Assembly (NCBI RefSeq): GCF_051433195.1
Contig: NZ_JBHMFT010000003.1
Span: 248,001-312,000 of the forward strand
DNA: 64,000 nt
Origin: Falsiroseomonas sp051433195
Lineage (GTDB): Bacteria > Pseudomonadota > Alphaproteobacteria > Acetobacterales > Acetobacteraceae
Direction of reading: 5' to 3'
A program made the position numbers and the translations under genes. How positions within the stretch are numbered: position 1 is the first letter of the stretch; every line of letters begins with the position of its first letter. The notes beneath the pieces were generated by a model. It had not been told where the DNA came from and ran no database searches. It saw only the letters and a list, made by a program, of their open reading frames with translations. Positions 1 to 6,749 of this stretch are shown in pieces.

Positions 1-591
1 CGCCGCGGTCAGGATCGGCGCGATCGGGTTCAGGGCGCGCAGCCGGGCGGTGAGGGCGGCGACCTGTCCGCCGGTGGCGAGATCCGTCTTGGTCAGCACC
101 AGCCGGTCCGCGACCGCGGCCTGGCGCTGCGCCTCCGGCTGCGTGTCCAGCGTGGCGGCGCCGTTGGCGGCATCCACCAGGGTGACGTCGCCATCCAGCA
201 CGAAGCGCAGCGCCAGGCGCGGGTCGGACATCAGCGTGTGCAGGATGGGCGCCGGGTCGGCGAGGCCCGTGGTCTCCACCACCACGCGGGCGACCGGCTG
301 GCCGGCCAGCACCCGGTCCCACAGCCCGTCCAATGCCTTCATCAGGTCGCCGCGGATGGTGCAGCACAGGCAGCCGGCGTTCAGCAGCACGGTGTCGCCG
401 TCCAGGCGCTCCACCAGCAGGTGGTCCAGGCCGATTTCGCCGAACTCGTTGATGAGCACGGCGGTGTTGGCCAGCGCCGGCTGCCGCAGCAGGGCGTTCA
501 GCAGCGTTGTCTTGCCGGCGCCGAGGAAGCCGGTGAGGACCGTCAGCGGAATTGGGCCGTTGAGGCCCGTCGGGGGACTCGGGCTGCTCAT
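1..591 (-). CDS. CobW/COG0523-family GTP-dependent metal chaperone (3' end cut by window edge)
   Basis: About 197 N-terminal residues of a G3E-family GTPase are visible. The Walker A is GFLGAGKTT (residues 21-29), NEFGEIGLDH follows, and the metal-binding CLCC lies at 74-77, followed by TIRGDL. Further on are the switch-like ETTGLADPAPI and the guanine-specificity motif TKTD. Family members load zinc, cobalt or nickel onto client proteins using GTP; those beside zur are linked to zinc. The ATG overlaps the hisI stop (ATGA), so the two genes are translationally coupled and probably answer to Zur. The client is unknown, but the coupled HisI is a zinc enzyme and an obvious candidate (inference). 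Confidence 0.85.
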   Translation of the reverse strand, partial: MSSPSPPTGLNGPIPLTVLTGFLGAGKTTLLNALLRQPALANTAVLINEFGEIGLDHLLVERLDGDTVLLNAGCLCCTIRGDLMKALDGLWDRVLAGQPVARVVVETTGLADPAPILHTLMSDPRLALRFVLDGDVTLVDAANGAATLDTQPEAQRQAAVADRLVLTKTDLATGGQVAALTARLRALNPIAPILTAA

Positions 592-998
592 GCCTTCGTC
601 CCGTACAGCGCGTCCGGGTCCACCAGGGGGGCTGCGATCTCGGCCAGGGCACCGTCGCGGATGGCGCGGAAGAAGCAGTTGCGGCGGCCGGTGTGGCAGG
701 CGACGCCCTGCTGGTCCACCAGGGCCAGCAGCGTGTCGCCGTCGCAGTCGACGCGCAGGTCGACCAGGCGCTGCACCTGGCCGCTGGTCTCGCCCTTGCG
801 CCACAGGCCGCGGCGCGACCGGCTCCAGTAGCAGACCCGGCCGGTGGAGAGGGTCTCGGCCACGGCGTCGCGGTTCATCCAGGCCATCATCAGCACCTCG
901 CCGCTGTCATGCTGCTGGGCGATGCAGGCCACGAGGCCGTTGGAGTCGAAGCGGATGGCGTCGATCAGCGCCTGGGTCGGGGTGGGTGCGTCGGTCAT
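588..998 (-). CDS. hisI: phosphoribosyl-AMP cyclohydrolase
   Basis: A 136-residue stand-alone HisI, without the HisE domain fused in enterobacteria. It hydrolyses phosphoribosyl-AMP in histidine biosynthesis in the cytoplasm. The metal ligands are all present: D84-C85-D86-x-D88, C101-H102 and C108 within ACHTGRRNC. A longer reading frame exists upstream, but the MTDAPTPTQ start is chosen because it places the ATG beside the divergent promoter region and gives the usual family length. It is followed by cobW with an ATGA overlap and faces zur. HisI is zinc-dependent, so it may be a zinc-limitation copy rather than the housekeeping enzyme (inference). Confidence 0.92.
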   Translation of the reverse strand: MTDAPTPTQALIDAIRFDSNGLVACIAQQHDSGEVLMMAWMNRDAVAETLSTGRVCYWSRSRRGLWRKGETSGQVQRLVDLRVDCDGDTLLALVDQQGVACHTGRRNCFFRAIRDGALAEIAAPLVDPDALYGTKA

Positions 999-1000
999 GG

Positions 1001-1020
1001 CGATCCCATATATCGGAGCG
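1001..1020. promoter_or_regulatory. candidate Zur operator: 20-bp imperfect palindrome
   Basis: CGATCCCATATATCGGAGCG matches its own reverse complement at 16 of 20 positions. It sits in the 49-bp gap between the divergent hisI and zur starts, two bases upstream of the hisI ATG. The place and the AT-rich core suit a Fur-family operator controlling both directions. The sequence is not an obvious match to the alphaproteobacterial Zur boxes I recall, so binding by this Zur is an inference. Confidence 0.5.
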
Positions 1021-1047
1021 GGCGTGATTGCACACAGGGGAGGGCGC

Positions 1048-1533
1048 ATGGCGGGCGATACGACACTCGACGCGGCACTGGACCGCGCCGCTGCGACCTG
1101 CACGCGGCACGGGGCGCAACTGACCGAGCTGCGCCGGCTGGTTCTGCGCCTGGTGCTGGAATCGCCGCAGCCGATCGGGGCCTATGCGCTGCTCGACCGG
1201 CTGCAGCAGGCCCGGCGCGGCGCGGCGCCGCCCACGGTGTACCGGGCGCTGGATTTCCTGCTGGCGCAGGGCCTGATCCACAAGGTGGAACGGCTGAACG
1301 CCTTCATCGGCTGCGACGAGGCCGGGCACGGCCATGCGCATGGGGAGGACCACCCGCACCAGTTCCTGATCTGCCGCGACTGCGGCGCCACGGCGGAAAT
1401 CTGCGATCCGGGCGTGGCCGCGGCGGTGGCGCGCGCCGCGGCGGAGGCCGGCTTCACGCCGCGGCGGAGCACCATCGAGGTGGAGGGAAGCTGCGCCCGC
1501 TGCGCCTCTGGCGGGGGCACCGCACCGACGTAA
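1048..1533 (+). CDS. zur: Fur-family zinc uptake regulator Zur
   Basis: A 161-residue Fur-family repressor. The N-terminal half is the winged helix, with the recognition region around PPTVYRALDFLLAQG (61-75). The C-terminal half has a His-rich metal loop (HGHAHGEDHPHQF, 94-106), CRDC (109-112) and CARC (149-152), the two CxxC pairs of the structural zinc site. The His-rich loop and divergence from hisI-cobW favour Zur over Fur or PerR. The ATG at 1048 is chosen for its strong AGGGGAGGG ribosome-binding site; longer upstream readings have none. It probably autoregulates through the adjacent palindrome. Confidence 0.85.
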   Translation: MAGDTTLDAALDRAAATCTRHGAQLTELRRLVLRLVLESPQPIGAYALLDRLQQARRGAAPPTVYRALDFLLAQGLIHKVERLNAFIGCDEAGHGHAHGEDHPHQFLICRDCGATAEICDPGVAAAVARAAAEAGFTPRRSTIEVEGSCARCASGGGTAPT

Positions 1534-1567
1534 AAAATAACCTTTCATTTCCGTGGTTGCTTTATTG

Positions 1568-1585
1568 TTGCGCTATGGCAATAGC
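1568..1585. promoter_or_regulatory. nested palindromes upstream of the winged-helix gene
   Basis: TTGC-GCTATG-GCAA and GCTAT-GGCA-ATAGC overlap in an unusually AT-rich 57-bp gap, ending 5 bp before the next gene's ATG. Such dyads in a promoter or leader often bind the adjacent regulator. No clear -35/-10 pair can be assigned. Confidence 0.3.
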
Positions 1586-1590
1586 AGGTC

Positions 1591-1950
1591 ATGGACCTTC
1601 CCCCGATTCGTTCGGAACGCCGGGTTGCGGCATTGCGCCTTCTTCGCGCGCTACGTGTCGTCGACGTGCAAGCAGGCGTCCGCAACAGCCGTATCGCCTT
1701 CGACGTCGCCATGCTGTTCTTCGAGGCCGCCGTCGCCGACCCACCGGATTCGCTGTCCGTGGACCAGATCGCGGCCACGACAGGCTACAGCGGCCCCACG
1801 GTGCGGCTGGTGCTCAAGCGGCTGCTGCTGGCCGAGGTCATCGCGCCCGGCCGGCGCGTCGGCAAGACGCAGCTCTATGCGATGACCCCGAAGGGCGTTG
1901 AAGGCTTCGATGGCTATGTCGAAGCCATCGTCGCCTTCGAGGCGCCCTGA
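1591..1950 (+). CDS. small winged-helix transcriptional regulator
   Basis: A 119-residue cytoplasmic protein without a recognised family name. The middle, LSVDQIAATTGYSGPTVRLV (about 60-79), is a good helix-turn-helix, and the following KRLLLAEVIAPGRRVGKTQL resembles the wing of MarR/IclR-type proteins. There is no effector domain or cysteine-based sensor. It follows zur in the same direction after a 57-bp gap containing dyads, so it may have its own promoter. Its targets cannot be read from the sequence. A role in the convergent metC operon or in zinc response is only possible by position. Confidence 0.65.
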   Translation: MDLPPIRSERRVAALRLLRALRVVDVQAGVRNSRIAFDVAMLFFEAAVADPPDSLSVDQIAATTGYSGPTVRLVLKRLLLAEVIAPGRRVGKTQLYAMTPKGVEGFDGYVEAIVAFEAP

Positions 1951-1961
1951 GGCACCGGCCG

Positions 1962-1978
1962 GCCGGCGTTAAGCCGGC
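1962..1978. terminator. weak bidirectional terminator hairpin
   Basis: GCCGGC-GTTAA-GCCGGC forms a 6-bp stem between the convergent regulator and metC genes. Its loop holds the metC stop codon. There is no T tract, so efficiency is doubtful. Confidence 0.35.
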
Positions 1979-3171
1979 AGGTTGCCGAGCGACTGTTCGA
2001 GGTCGGCGATGATGTCCGCCACCTCCTCCAGCCCGATATGCAGGCGCACCGCCTGGCCCGGCATCGGCTCGGTCACGCGGCGCACCAGCATGCCGTTGGT
2101 CGGCAGAGCGAGGCATTCATAGCCGCCCCAGCTCGCGCCGATGCCGAACAGCTTCAGCCCGTCCACGAAGGCGAAGATGTCGGCCTCCGTGTAGCGCGGC
2201 TGGAAGACGATGCCGAACAGCGAGCAGCCGCCGTCGAAGTCGCGCTTCCAGATCTCGTGGCCGGGCGCGCCGGGCAGGGCCGGGTGGCGCACCTCCAGGA
2301 TCTCCGGCCGCTGTGCCAGCCAAGCGGCGACCTTCAGCGAGCTGTCCGCCTGGTGCTTCAGCCGCACCGGCATGGTCCGCACGCCGCGCAGCGCCAGCCA
2401 GCAATCATCCGGGCTGGCATAATGGCCCATGGCGGCGGCGTGGCCGCGGACGATCAGGTGATGCGCCTCCGACGCCACGGTGACGCTGCCCAGCAGGATG
2501 TCGGAGTGCCCGCCGACATACTTGGTCAGCGCCTGGATCGAGACGTCGCAGCCATGCGCGAAGGGCTGGAAGCTGTGGATGCCCCAGGTGTTGTCGATCA
2601 TGGAAATGGCGCCGTGGCGCTTCGCCACCGCGTTCAGCGCCGGCACGTCCTGCACCTCGAAGGTGTGCGAGCCCGGGCTTTCCAGGTAGAGCACCCTGGT
2701 GTTCGGCGTCCACAGCGCTTCCAGCCCCGCCGCGTCGATGCAGGGGTCGTAGAAGGTGGTCTCGATGCCCCAGTTGGGCATGACGTTCTCGGCCAGGTTC
2801 CGCGCCGGGCCATACACGCTGTCCGGCATCAGGCAGCGGTCACCGGATTTCAGCCAGGCCAGCAGCGGCACGGCCACGGCGGCGAGGCCAGTGCCGGTGA
2901 TGGTGCAATGCGTGCCGCCCTCGATCTCGGCGACCACATCCTCGAGCGCATAGTGGGTGGGGCCGCCCTGGGTGCCGTAGGTCATCACCCGGTTGAAGCG
3001 GTTCTTCGCATTCTCCCGCCGCATCTCGCAGGACTGCGCGGTGACGGTGGAGCCGCGGTACACGGGCGGGTTGACGAAGCCGAGCGCGCGGATGTGCGGC
3101 CGCGCGGCGTGCGACATGCGGGTGGAGAAGCCGTGCTTCTTGGAGCCGGATGGCTGGGCGTCGTCGGGCAT
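1969..3171 (-). CDS. metC: cystathionine beta-lyase
   Basis: A 400-residue PLP enzyme of the Cys/Met metabolism family that cleaves cystathionine to homocysteine, pyruvate and ammonia. The Schiff-base lysine is in ALTKYVGGHSDILLG, and the cofactor-binding aspartate in SMIDNTWGIHSFQP. The N-terminal RVMTYGTQGGPTHYALED is typical of the MetC branch. The start MPDDAQPSG is chosen because its ATG overlaps the sseA stop by one base (TGATG); an in-frame upstream extension would overlap sseA by 46 bp. It is last in a four-gene sulfur/amino-acid operon. Desulfurase side activity on cysteine is common in the family. Confidence 0.9.
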   Translation of the reverse strand: MPDDAQPSGSKKHGFSTRMSHAARPHIRALGFVNPPVYRGSTVTAQSCEMRRENAKNRFNRVMTYGTQGGPTHYALEDVVAEIEGGTHCTITGTGLAAVAVPLLAWLKSGDRCLMPDSVYGPARNLAENVMPNWGIETTFYDPCIDAAGLEALWTPNTRVLYLESPGSHTFEVQDVPALNAVAKRHGAISMIDNTWGIHSFQPFAHGCDVSIQALTKYVGGHSDILLGSVTVASEAHHLIVRGHAAAMGHYASPDDCWLALRGVRTMPVRLKHQADSSLKVAAWLAQRPEILEVRHPALPGAPGHEIWKRDFDGGCSLFGIVFQPRYTEADIFAFVDGLKLFGIGASWGGYECLALPTNGMLVRRVTEPMPGQAVRLHIGLEEVADIIADLEQSLGNLPA

Positions 3172-4034
3172 CAGGGTGTGCTCGTTTCCTTGGGGGTTTC
3201 CGGGCGGCCGGCCCATTCGGTCCAGGAGCCGTCATAGACGGCAGGTTCCGGCAATCCGGCCCGCAGCGCCGCCAGCGTCACGACACAGGCGGTGACGCCG
3301 GTGCCGCAGGAGGTGACGATCGGCCGCGTGTCGTCCGCGCCGCGCTCCGCGAACATTTTCTTCAAGGTCTCCGCATCCTTCATCGTGCCGTCGGGGCCGA
3401 CGACATCGGCGGCGGGCAGTGTCCGGGCGCCGGGCATGTGGCCGGAGGGCAGGCCGGGGCGGGGCTCGGGGGCGGTGCCGTCGAAGCGCGCCTTCGACCG
3501 CGCGTCGAGGATCAGCGCCTCGCCGCCGCCCTGCCGGACAATGCGCTTGATGTCGCCGATGCCGGCCAGGCGGCGGGCGATCAGGTCCGCGACGAAGGTG
3601 GCGGGCGTTGCGTCGGGCGCGTCGCCGGACTCCACCGGGCGGCCCTCGCGCTGCCATTTCGGCAGGCCGCCATCCAGCACCGCGGCGTTCTCATGCCCGA
3701 ACAGGCGGAGCATCCACCAGCCGCGCGGGGAGGCGCGCAGGCCGTGCTGGTCGTAGAACACCACGCGGGTGGCATTGGACACGCCCAGCGCTCCGATCAG
3801 TTTTTCGAAGCGTGCGGGGGTTGGGACCATGTGCGGCAGCGTGCTGTCGGCATCCGCGATGCGGTCGATGTTGAACAGGCGGGCGCCGGGGATGTGCGCC
3901 TTGCGGAAGCCGTCCGGCGCGTTGCCCGCCTCGGTCGGCAGGTAGGTGGTGCAGTCCAGCACAACGAGGTCCGGCTTGCCGAGTTCGGCGGCGAGCCAAT
4001 CCGTGGAGACGATCAAATCCATCATCTGGGTCAC
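3171..4034 (-). CDS. sseA: 3-mercaptopyruvate sulfurtransferase
   Basis: A 287-residue protein with two rhodanese domains. The N-terminal one is inactive and structural; the C-terminal one carries the persulfide cysteine in VTSCGTGVTA. The CG-[ST]-GVT loop marks mercaptopyruvate rather than thiosulfate as donor. It moves sulfur from 3-mercaptopyruvate to thiol acceptors in the cytoplasm. It starts inside the alaX stop (ATGA) and ends inside the metC start, so expression is coupled to both. The MTQMMDLI start is used; an internal ATG four codons on is possible. Confidence 0.9.
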   Translation of the reverse strand: MTQMMDLIVSTDWLAAELGKPDLVVLDCTTYLPTEAGNAPDGFRKAHIPGARLFNIDRIADADSTLPHMVPTPARFEKLIGALGVSNATRVVFYDQHGLRASPRGWWMLRLFGHENAAVLDGGLPKWQREGRPVESGDAPDATPATFVADLIARRLAGIGDIKRIVRQGGGEALILDARSKARFDGTAPEPRPGLPSGHMPGARTLPAADVVGPDGTMKDAETLKKMFAERGADDTRPIVTSCGTGVTACVVTLAALRAGLPEPAVYDGSWTEWAGRPETPKETSTP

Positions 4035-4747
4035 TCCGGCAGCACGATGTGGATGCGGCGGTTCTGGCGGCCCTTGCTTTCCAGCTTGGAGACCTCGACG
4101 CGGCCGATCTCGGCGGTGGATCGCACATGGGTGCCACCGCAGGGTTGCAGGTCGATCGGCGCGTCCGCCGGCCCGATGCGCACCAGCCGCACCCGGCCGG
4201 CGCCGCGCGGCGGCTGCACCGACAGGGTGCGGACCATCTGCGGGTTCGCATCAAGTTCCGCATCGGTGATCCAGGACGTGCCGGTCGGGTGGTCGGCGGC
4301 GACGAGTTCCGCCAGGCGTTCGTTGAACCACTCCTTGGCCGGCGGCTCGGGCAGGTCGAAATCCAGGCGCGATTTTTGGGTGCCGATCTGGTTGCCGGTC
4401 GCGAAGATGCCGGGCATCACGCTGCACAGCAGGTGCAGCGTGGTGTGCATGCGCATGTGCAGGTGCCGCCGCGCCCAGTCGAGGTCGAGCGTCACCTCCG
4501 CCCCGACCGGCGGCAGCGCCGCGCCAGCGGCCAGCGTATGCAGGATGGACCCAGCCTCGCCCTTGATCGCCTCGGCCACCGCCGCTTCGCCGCCCTCCCA
4601 GCGCAGGGTGCCGGCATCGCCCGGCTGGCCGCCGCTGCGGGCGTAGAGGATGGTCCGGTCCAGCAGCACGCCGCGCTCATCCGCCGCGACCACACGGCCG
4701 GTGGCGGTGCGCAGGTAGGCGTCTTCGAGGAACAGCGGTTCGGTCAC
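4031..4747 (-). CDS. AlaX-type alanyl-tRNA editing hydrolase
   Basis: A free-standing homologue of the AlaRS editing domain, about 238 residues. It should hydrolyse mischarged Ser- or Gly-tRNA(Ala). The two zinc-ligand motifs are HMRMHTTLHLL near the middle and CGGTHVRSTAEIG towards the C-terminus. An N-terminal beta-barrel domain precedes them (AlaX-M type). I prefer the GTG at 4747, which overlaps the Nudix stop as GTGA and gives VTEPLFLEDAYLR; an ATG 15 bases upstream is the alternative. Its place between a Nudix gene and sulfur-amino-acid genes is not explained by known biochemistry. Confidence 0.85.
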   Translation of the reverse strand: MTEPLFLEDAYLRTATGRVVAADERGVLLDRTILYARSGGQPGDAGTLRWEGGEAAVAEAIKGEAGSILHTLAAGAALPPVGAEVTLDLDWARRHLHMRMHTTLHLLCSVMPGIFATGNQIGTQKSRLDFDLPEPPAKEWFNERLAELVAADHPTGTSWITDAELDANPQMVRTLSVQPPRGAGRVRLVRIGPADAPIDLQPCGGTHVRSTAEIGRVEVSKLESKGRQNRRIHIVLPE

Positions 4748-5418
4748 GGCAGGTGGAACCATTCGGAGCGGAGGCGCGGGCGGTTGACCTGCAGCCAGAG
4801 CAGGGCGAGCGCGCCTGGCGCGTTCTCGATGCGGTTGTCCGCCACCATGCGGAAGGCGTCCTCGGCGGGCAGCACCAGCACGCGGGTGTCCTCGCCCTCG
4901 CCGGGCAGGCCGTGCGTGTCATCCGCCTTGGCCGAGAGGTCGACGCAGGCGCAGTGGAAATGCACCACCTCGTCGCAGCCGCCCTGCATCAGCAGGAACT
5001 GGCCGATGCGCGCCATGGCGCGGGCGGCGAGGCCGGTTTCCTCCGCCAGCTCACGCGCGCCGGCCACTTCCGGGTCCTCGCCCGTCTCCAGCAGCCCGGC
5101 AGGGCATTCGGTCATCACCGGGTCCAGGCCGGCGGCCAGCGCCGGCAGGCGGAACTGCTCGATCAGGGCGACGCGGTCGGTCACCGGGTCGTAGGGCAGG
5201 ATCACCACGCCCCGGCCACGCCGCCACAGCTCCCAGGTCAGCACCGGGGATTGCGCGCCGTCGAAGCGGGTGTAGCGGAAGCGGACGCGCTGCAAGGCGA
5301 AGCGCTGGCCCCAGGCGACCTCATCCTCCAGCACCTCCACCCCCGGCCAGGGCGGGATCGGCGGAGCCTTGGGGTGGCGCGGAAGTGCATTCGGGAGGGG
5401 GGGCGGGCTGGCGCTCAT
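4744..5418 (-). CDS. Nudix hydrolase, ADP-ribose pyrophosphatase type
   Basis: A 224-residue cytoplasmic Nudix enzyme. The Nudix box GLLETGEDPEVAGA plus RELAEETGL is complete, with both metal-binding glutamates. The preceding VALIEQFRLPA and the overall length fit the NudF/ADP-ribose pyrophosphatase branch, which splits ADP-ribose into AMP and ribose-5-phosphate. The proline-rich N-terminus, before the fold begins near residue 25, looks disordered. It is first in the leftward Nudix-alaX-sseA-metC operon and diverges from the EamA gene across 37 bp, which must hold both promoters. The exact substrate is uncertain. Confidence 0.8.
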   Translation of the reverse strand: MSASPPPLPNALPRHPKAPPIPPWPGVEVLEDEVAWGQRFALQRVRFRYTRFDGAQSPVLTWELWRRGRGVVILPYDPVTDRVALIEQFRLPALAAGLDPVMTECPAGLLETGEDPEVAGARELAEETGLAARAMARIGQFLLMQGGCDEVVHFHCACVDLSAKADDTHGLPGEGEDTRVLVLPAEDAFRMVADNRIENAPGALALLWLQVNRPRLRSEWFHLP

Positions 5419-5455
5419 GCCGGGCGGACCCTACCCTTGGGCGCCAGGAACGTCC

Positions 5456-6388
5456 ATGTCCCCACCTGAATCCACCTCCACCCTGCCGCCGCCCATCCTG
5501 CCGCTCGGCCTGCTGGCGGCCCGCAAGCGCGCAATCCTGCTGGTGCTGGCGGCCTCCGCCGCCTTCGTGGTCTCGGCCGCCTTCGTGAAGGCGATCGGGC
5601 CGTCGATCCCGCTGCCGCAGGTCATCCTGTTCCGCAACGCCTTCGCGCTGCCGGTGCTGCTGCTGCTGGTGGCTCAGGCCGGCGGTTTCACGGTGCTACG
5701 AACGAAAATGCCCTGGAAGCATGCGGAGCGCACCTTCTGGGGCATGTGCGGCATGGTGGGCGCCTTCCACGGGTTTGCGAACCTGCCGCTGGCGACGGCG
5801 ACGGCTCTCGGCTTCACCATGCCGCTGTTCCTGACCGGGCTGTCGGTGGTGTTCCTGGGCGAGAAGGTCGGCTGGCGGCGCTGGTCCGCCGTCGCGGTCG
5901 GATTTTGCGGCGTGCTTATCATGGTGCGGCCCGGCTTCGGCGAGGCCGCGCTGCCGGTTGGCTCCGTCGCGCTCGTCCTGCTCGGCGCCTTCGGCTGGGC
6001 CATGGCCATGCTGAGCATCCGCCGCATGGGCGAGGCGGGGGAATCAGGTGTCGCCATCGTGTTCTGGTTCGCCCTGTCCAGCGCCGTGCTGGCGGGGGTC
6101 GCAACGGTGCCGGTCTGGGTGATGGCGGACGCAAGGCAATGGGCGCTGCTGGCCGGCATCGGCGGCGTCTCCGCCCTGGCGCAGGTGATGATGACGGCGG
6201 CCTATCGGCGCGGCGAGACCACGCTGCTGGCCCCGTTCGAGTATTCCGGCCTGATCTGGACGATGCTGGTGGGCATCGTCATCTGGGCCGAATGGCCGGA
6301 TGGGTGGGAGCTGGCCGGCTTCGGCGTGCTGGTCGGCGCCGGTCTCTACATCTGGCGGCGGGAGGTGGTGCGGGGGGCGAAGCGGTAG
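5456..6388 (+). CDS. EamA/DMT-family transporter
   Basis: A 310-residue inner-membrane protein with about ten hydrophobic helices in two repeated EamA halves. It belongs to the drug/metabolite transporter superfamily. The first half includes VILFRNAFALPVLLLL, the second LAQVMMTAAYRRGETTLLAP, a typical DMT loop. The ATG of MSPPEST is chosen for a CAGGA site just upstream; longer frames read into the divergent Nudix promoter. Substrates range over amino acids, nucleotides and S-adenosylmethionine, and nothing here discriminates. It converges on the next small gene with 18 bp between. Confidence 0.85.
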   Translation: MSPPESTSTLPPPILPLGLLAARKRAILLVLAASAAFVVSAAFVKAIGPSIPLPQVILFRNAFALPVLLLLVAQAGGFTVLRTKMPWKHAERTFWGMCGMVGAFHGFANLPLATATALGFTMPLFLTGLSVVFLGEKVGWRRWSAVAVGFCGVLIMVRPGFGEAALPVGSVALVLLGAFGWAMAMLSIRRMGEAGESGVAIVFWFALSSAVLAGVATVPVWVMADARQWALLAGIGGVSALAQVMMTAAYRRGETTLLAPFEYSGLIWTMLVGIVIWAEWPDGWELAGFGVLVGAGLYIWRREVVRGAKR

Positions 6389-6406
6389 GCCTCGCCCGCA
6401 CCGCGC

Positions 6407-6568
6407 TCAGTTGAATGCTAGCTCGAGCACGTACATCAGCAGGACGGAGACGACGGCCGCGCCGGCGATGCCGGGGAAGATCATCGGGTGCCGGTATTTC
6501 TGGATGTCGTGGTGGCGGTCGTCGCCGCGTTGGTCGGTGCGGTTGTGGGTCGTGGTGGTGTAGCTCAT
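6407..6568 (-). CDS. small single-pass membrane protein, unknown function
   Basis: A 53-residue protein. The N-terminal half is hydrophilic and rich in His, Asp and Arg (TTTTHNRTDQRGDDRHHD). The C-terminal half is a single hydrophobic segment, IFPGIAGAAVVSVLLMYVLE. An AAGGAGGA ribosome-binding site lies six bases before the ATG, one of the strongest in the window, which supports it as a real gene. No family is recognised. It is separated from the sulfotransferase gene by 180 bp that include a perfect hairpin. Confidence 0.65.
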   Translation of the reverse strand: MSYTTTTHNRTDQRGDDRHHDIQKYRHPMIFPGIAGAAVVSVLLMYVLELAFN

Positions 6569-6711
6569 GGCATGTCCTCCTTCGCCAGGGGAAAACGCCA
6601 CCTGCCGCCGCCGGGTTCAGGGCCGTTCCACGGGTGTTCCCAGGGCTGGAGCGTGATCGCCGAAGGCTGAAACGGCCGGAGGCGTGAATCACGCGAACAA
6701 ACAGAAGGCTG

Positions 6712-6749
6712 GACCATGATCCGCGCTTCTATCAGCGCGGATCATGGTC
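6712..6749. repeat. perfect 16-bp inverted repeat (hairpin) after the sulfotransferase gene
   Basis: GACCATGATCCGCGCT, a six-base loop, then its exact reverse complement. The right arm ends on the last base of the sulfotransferase TAG stop. As RNA this is a very stable hairpin and could end leftward transcription, but no T tract follows on either strand. It could instead stabilise the mRNA 3' end or be a repeat-family member. I saw no second copy in the window. Confidence 0.6.

Noticed and set aside
3165..3180. A methionine-pathway riboswitch before metC
   Set aside because: metC starts inside the sseA stop codon, leaving no leader; the gap before the first operon gene is only 37 bp.
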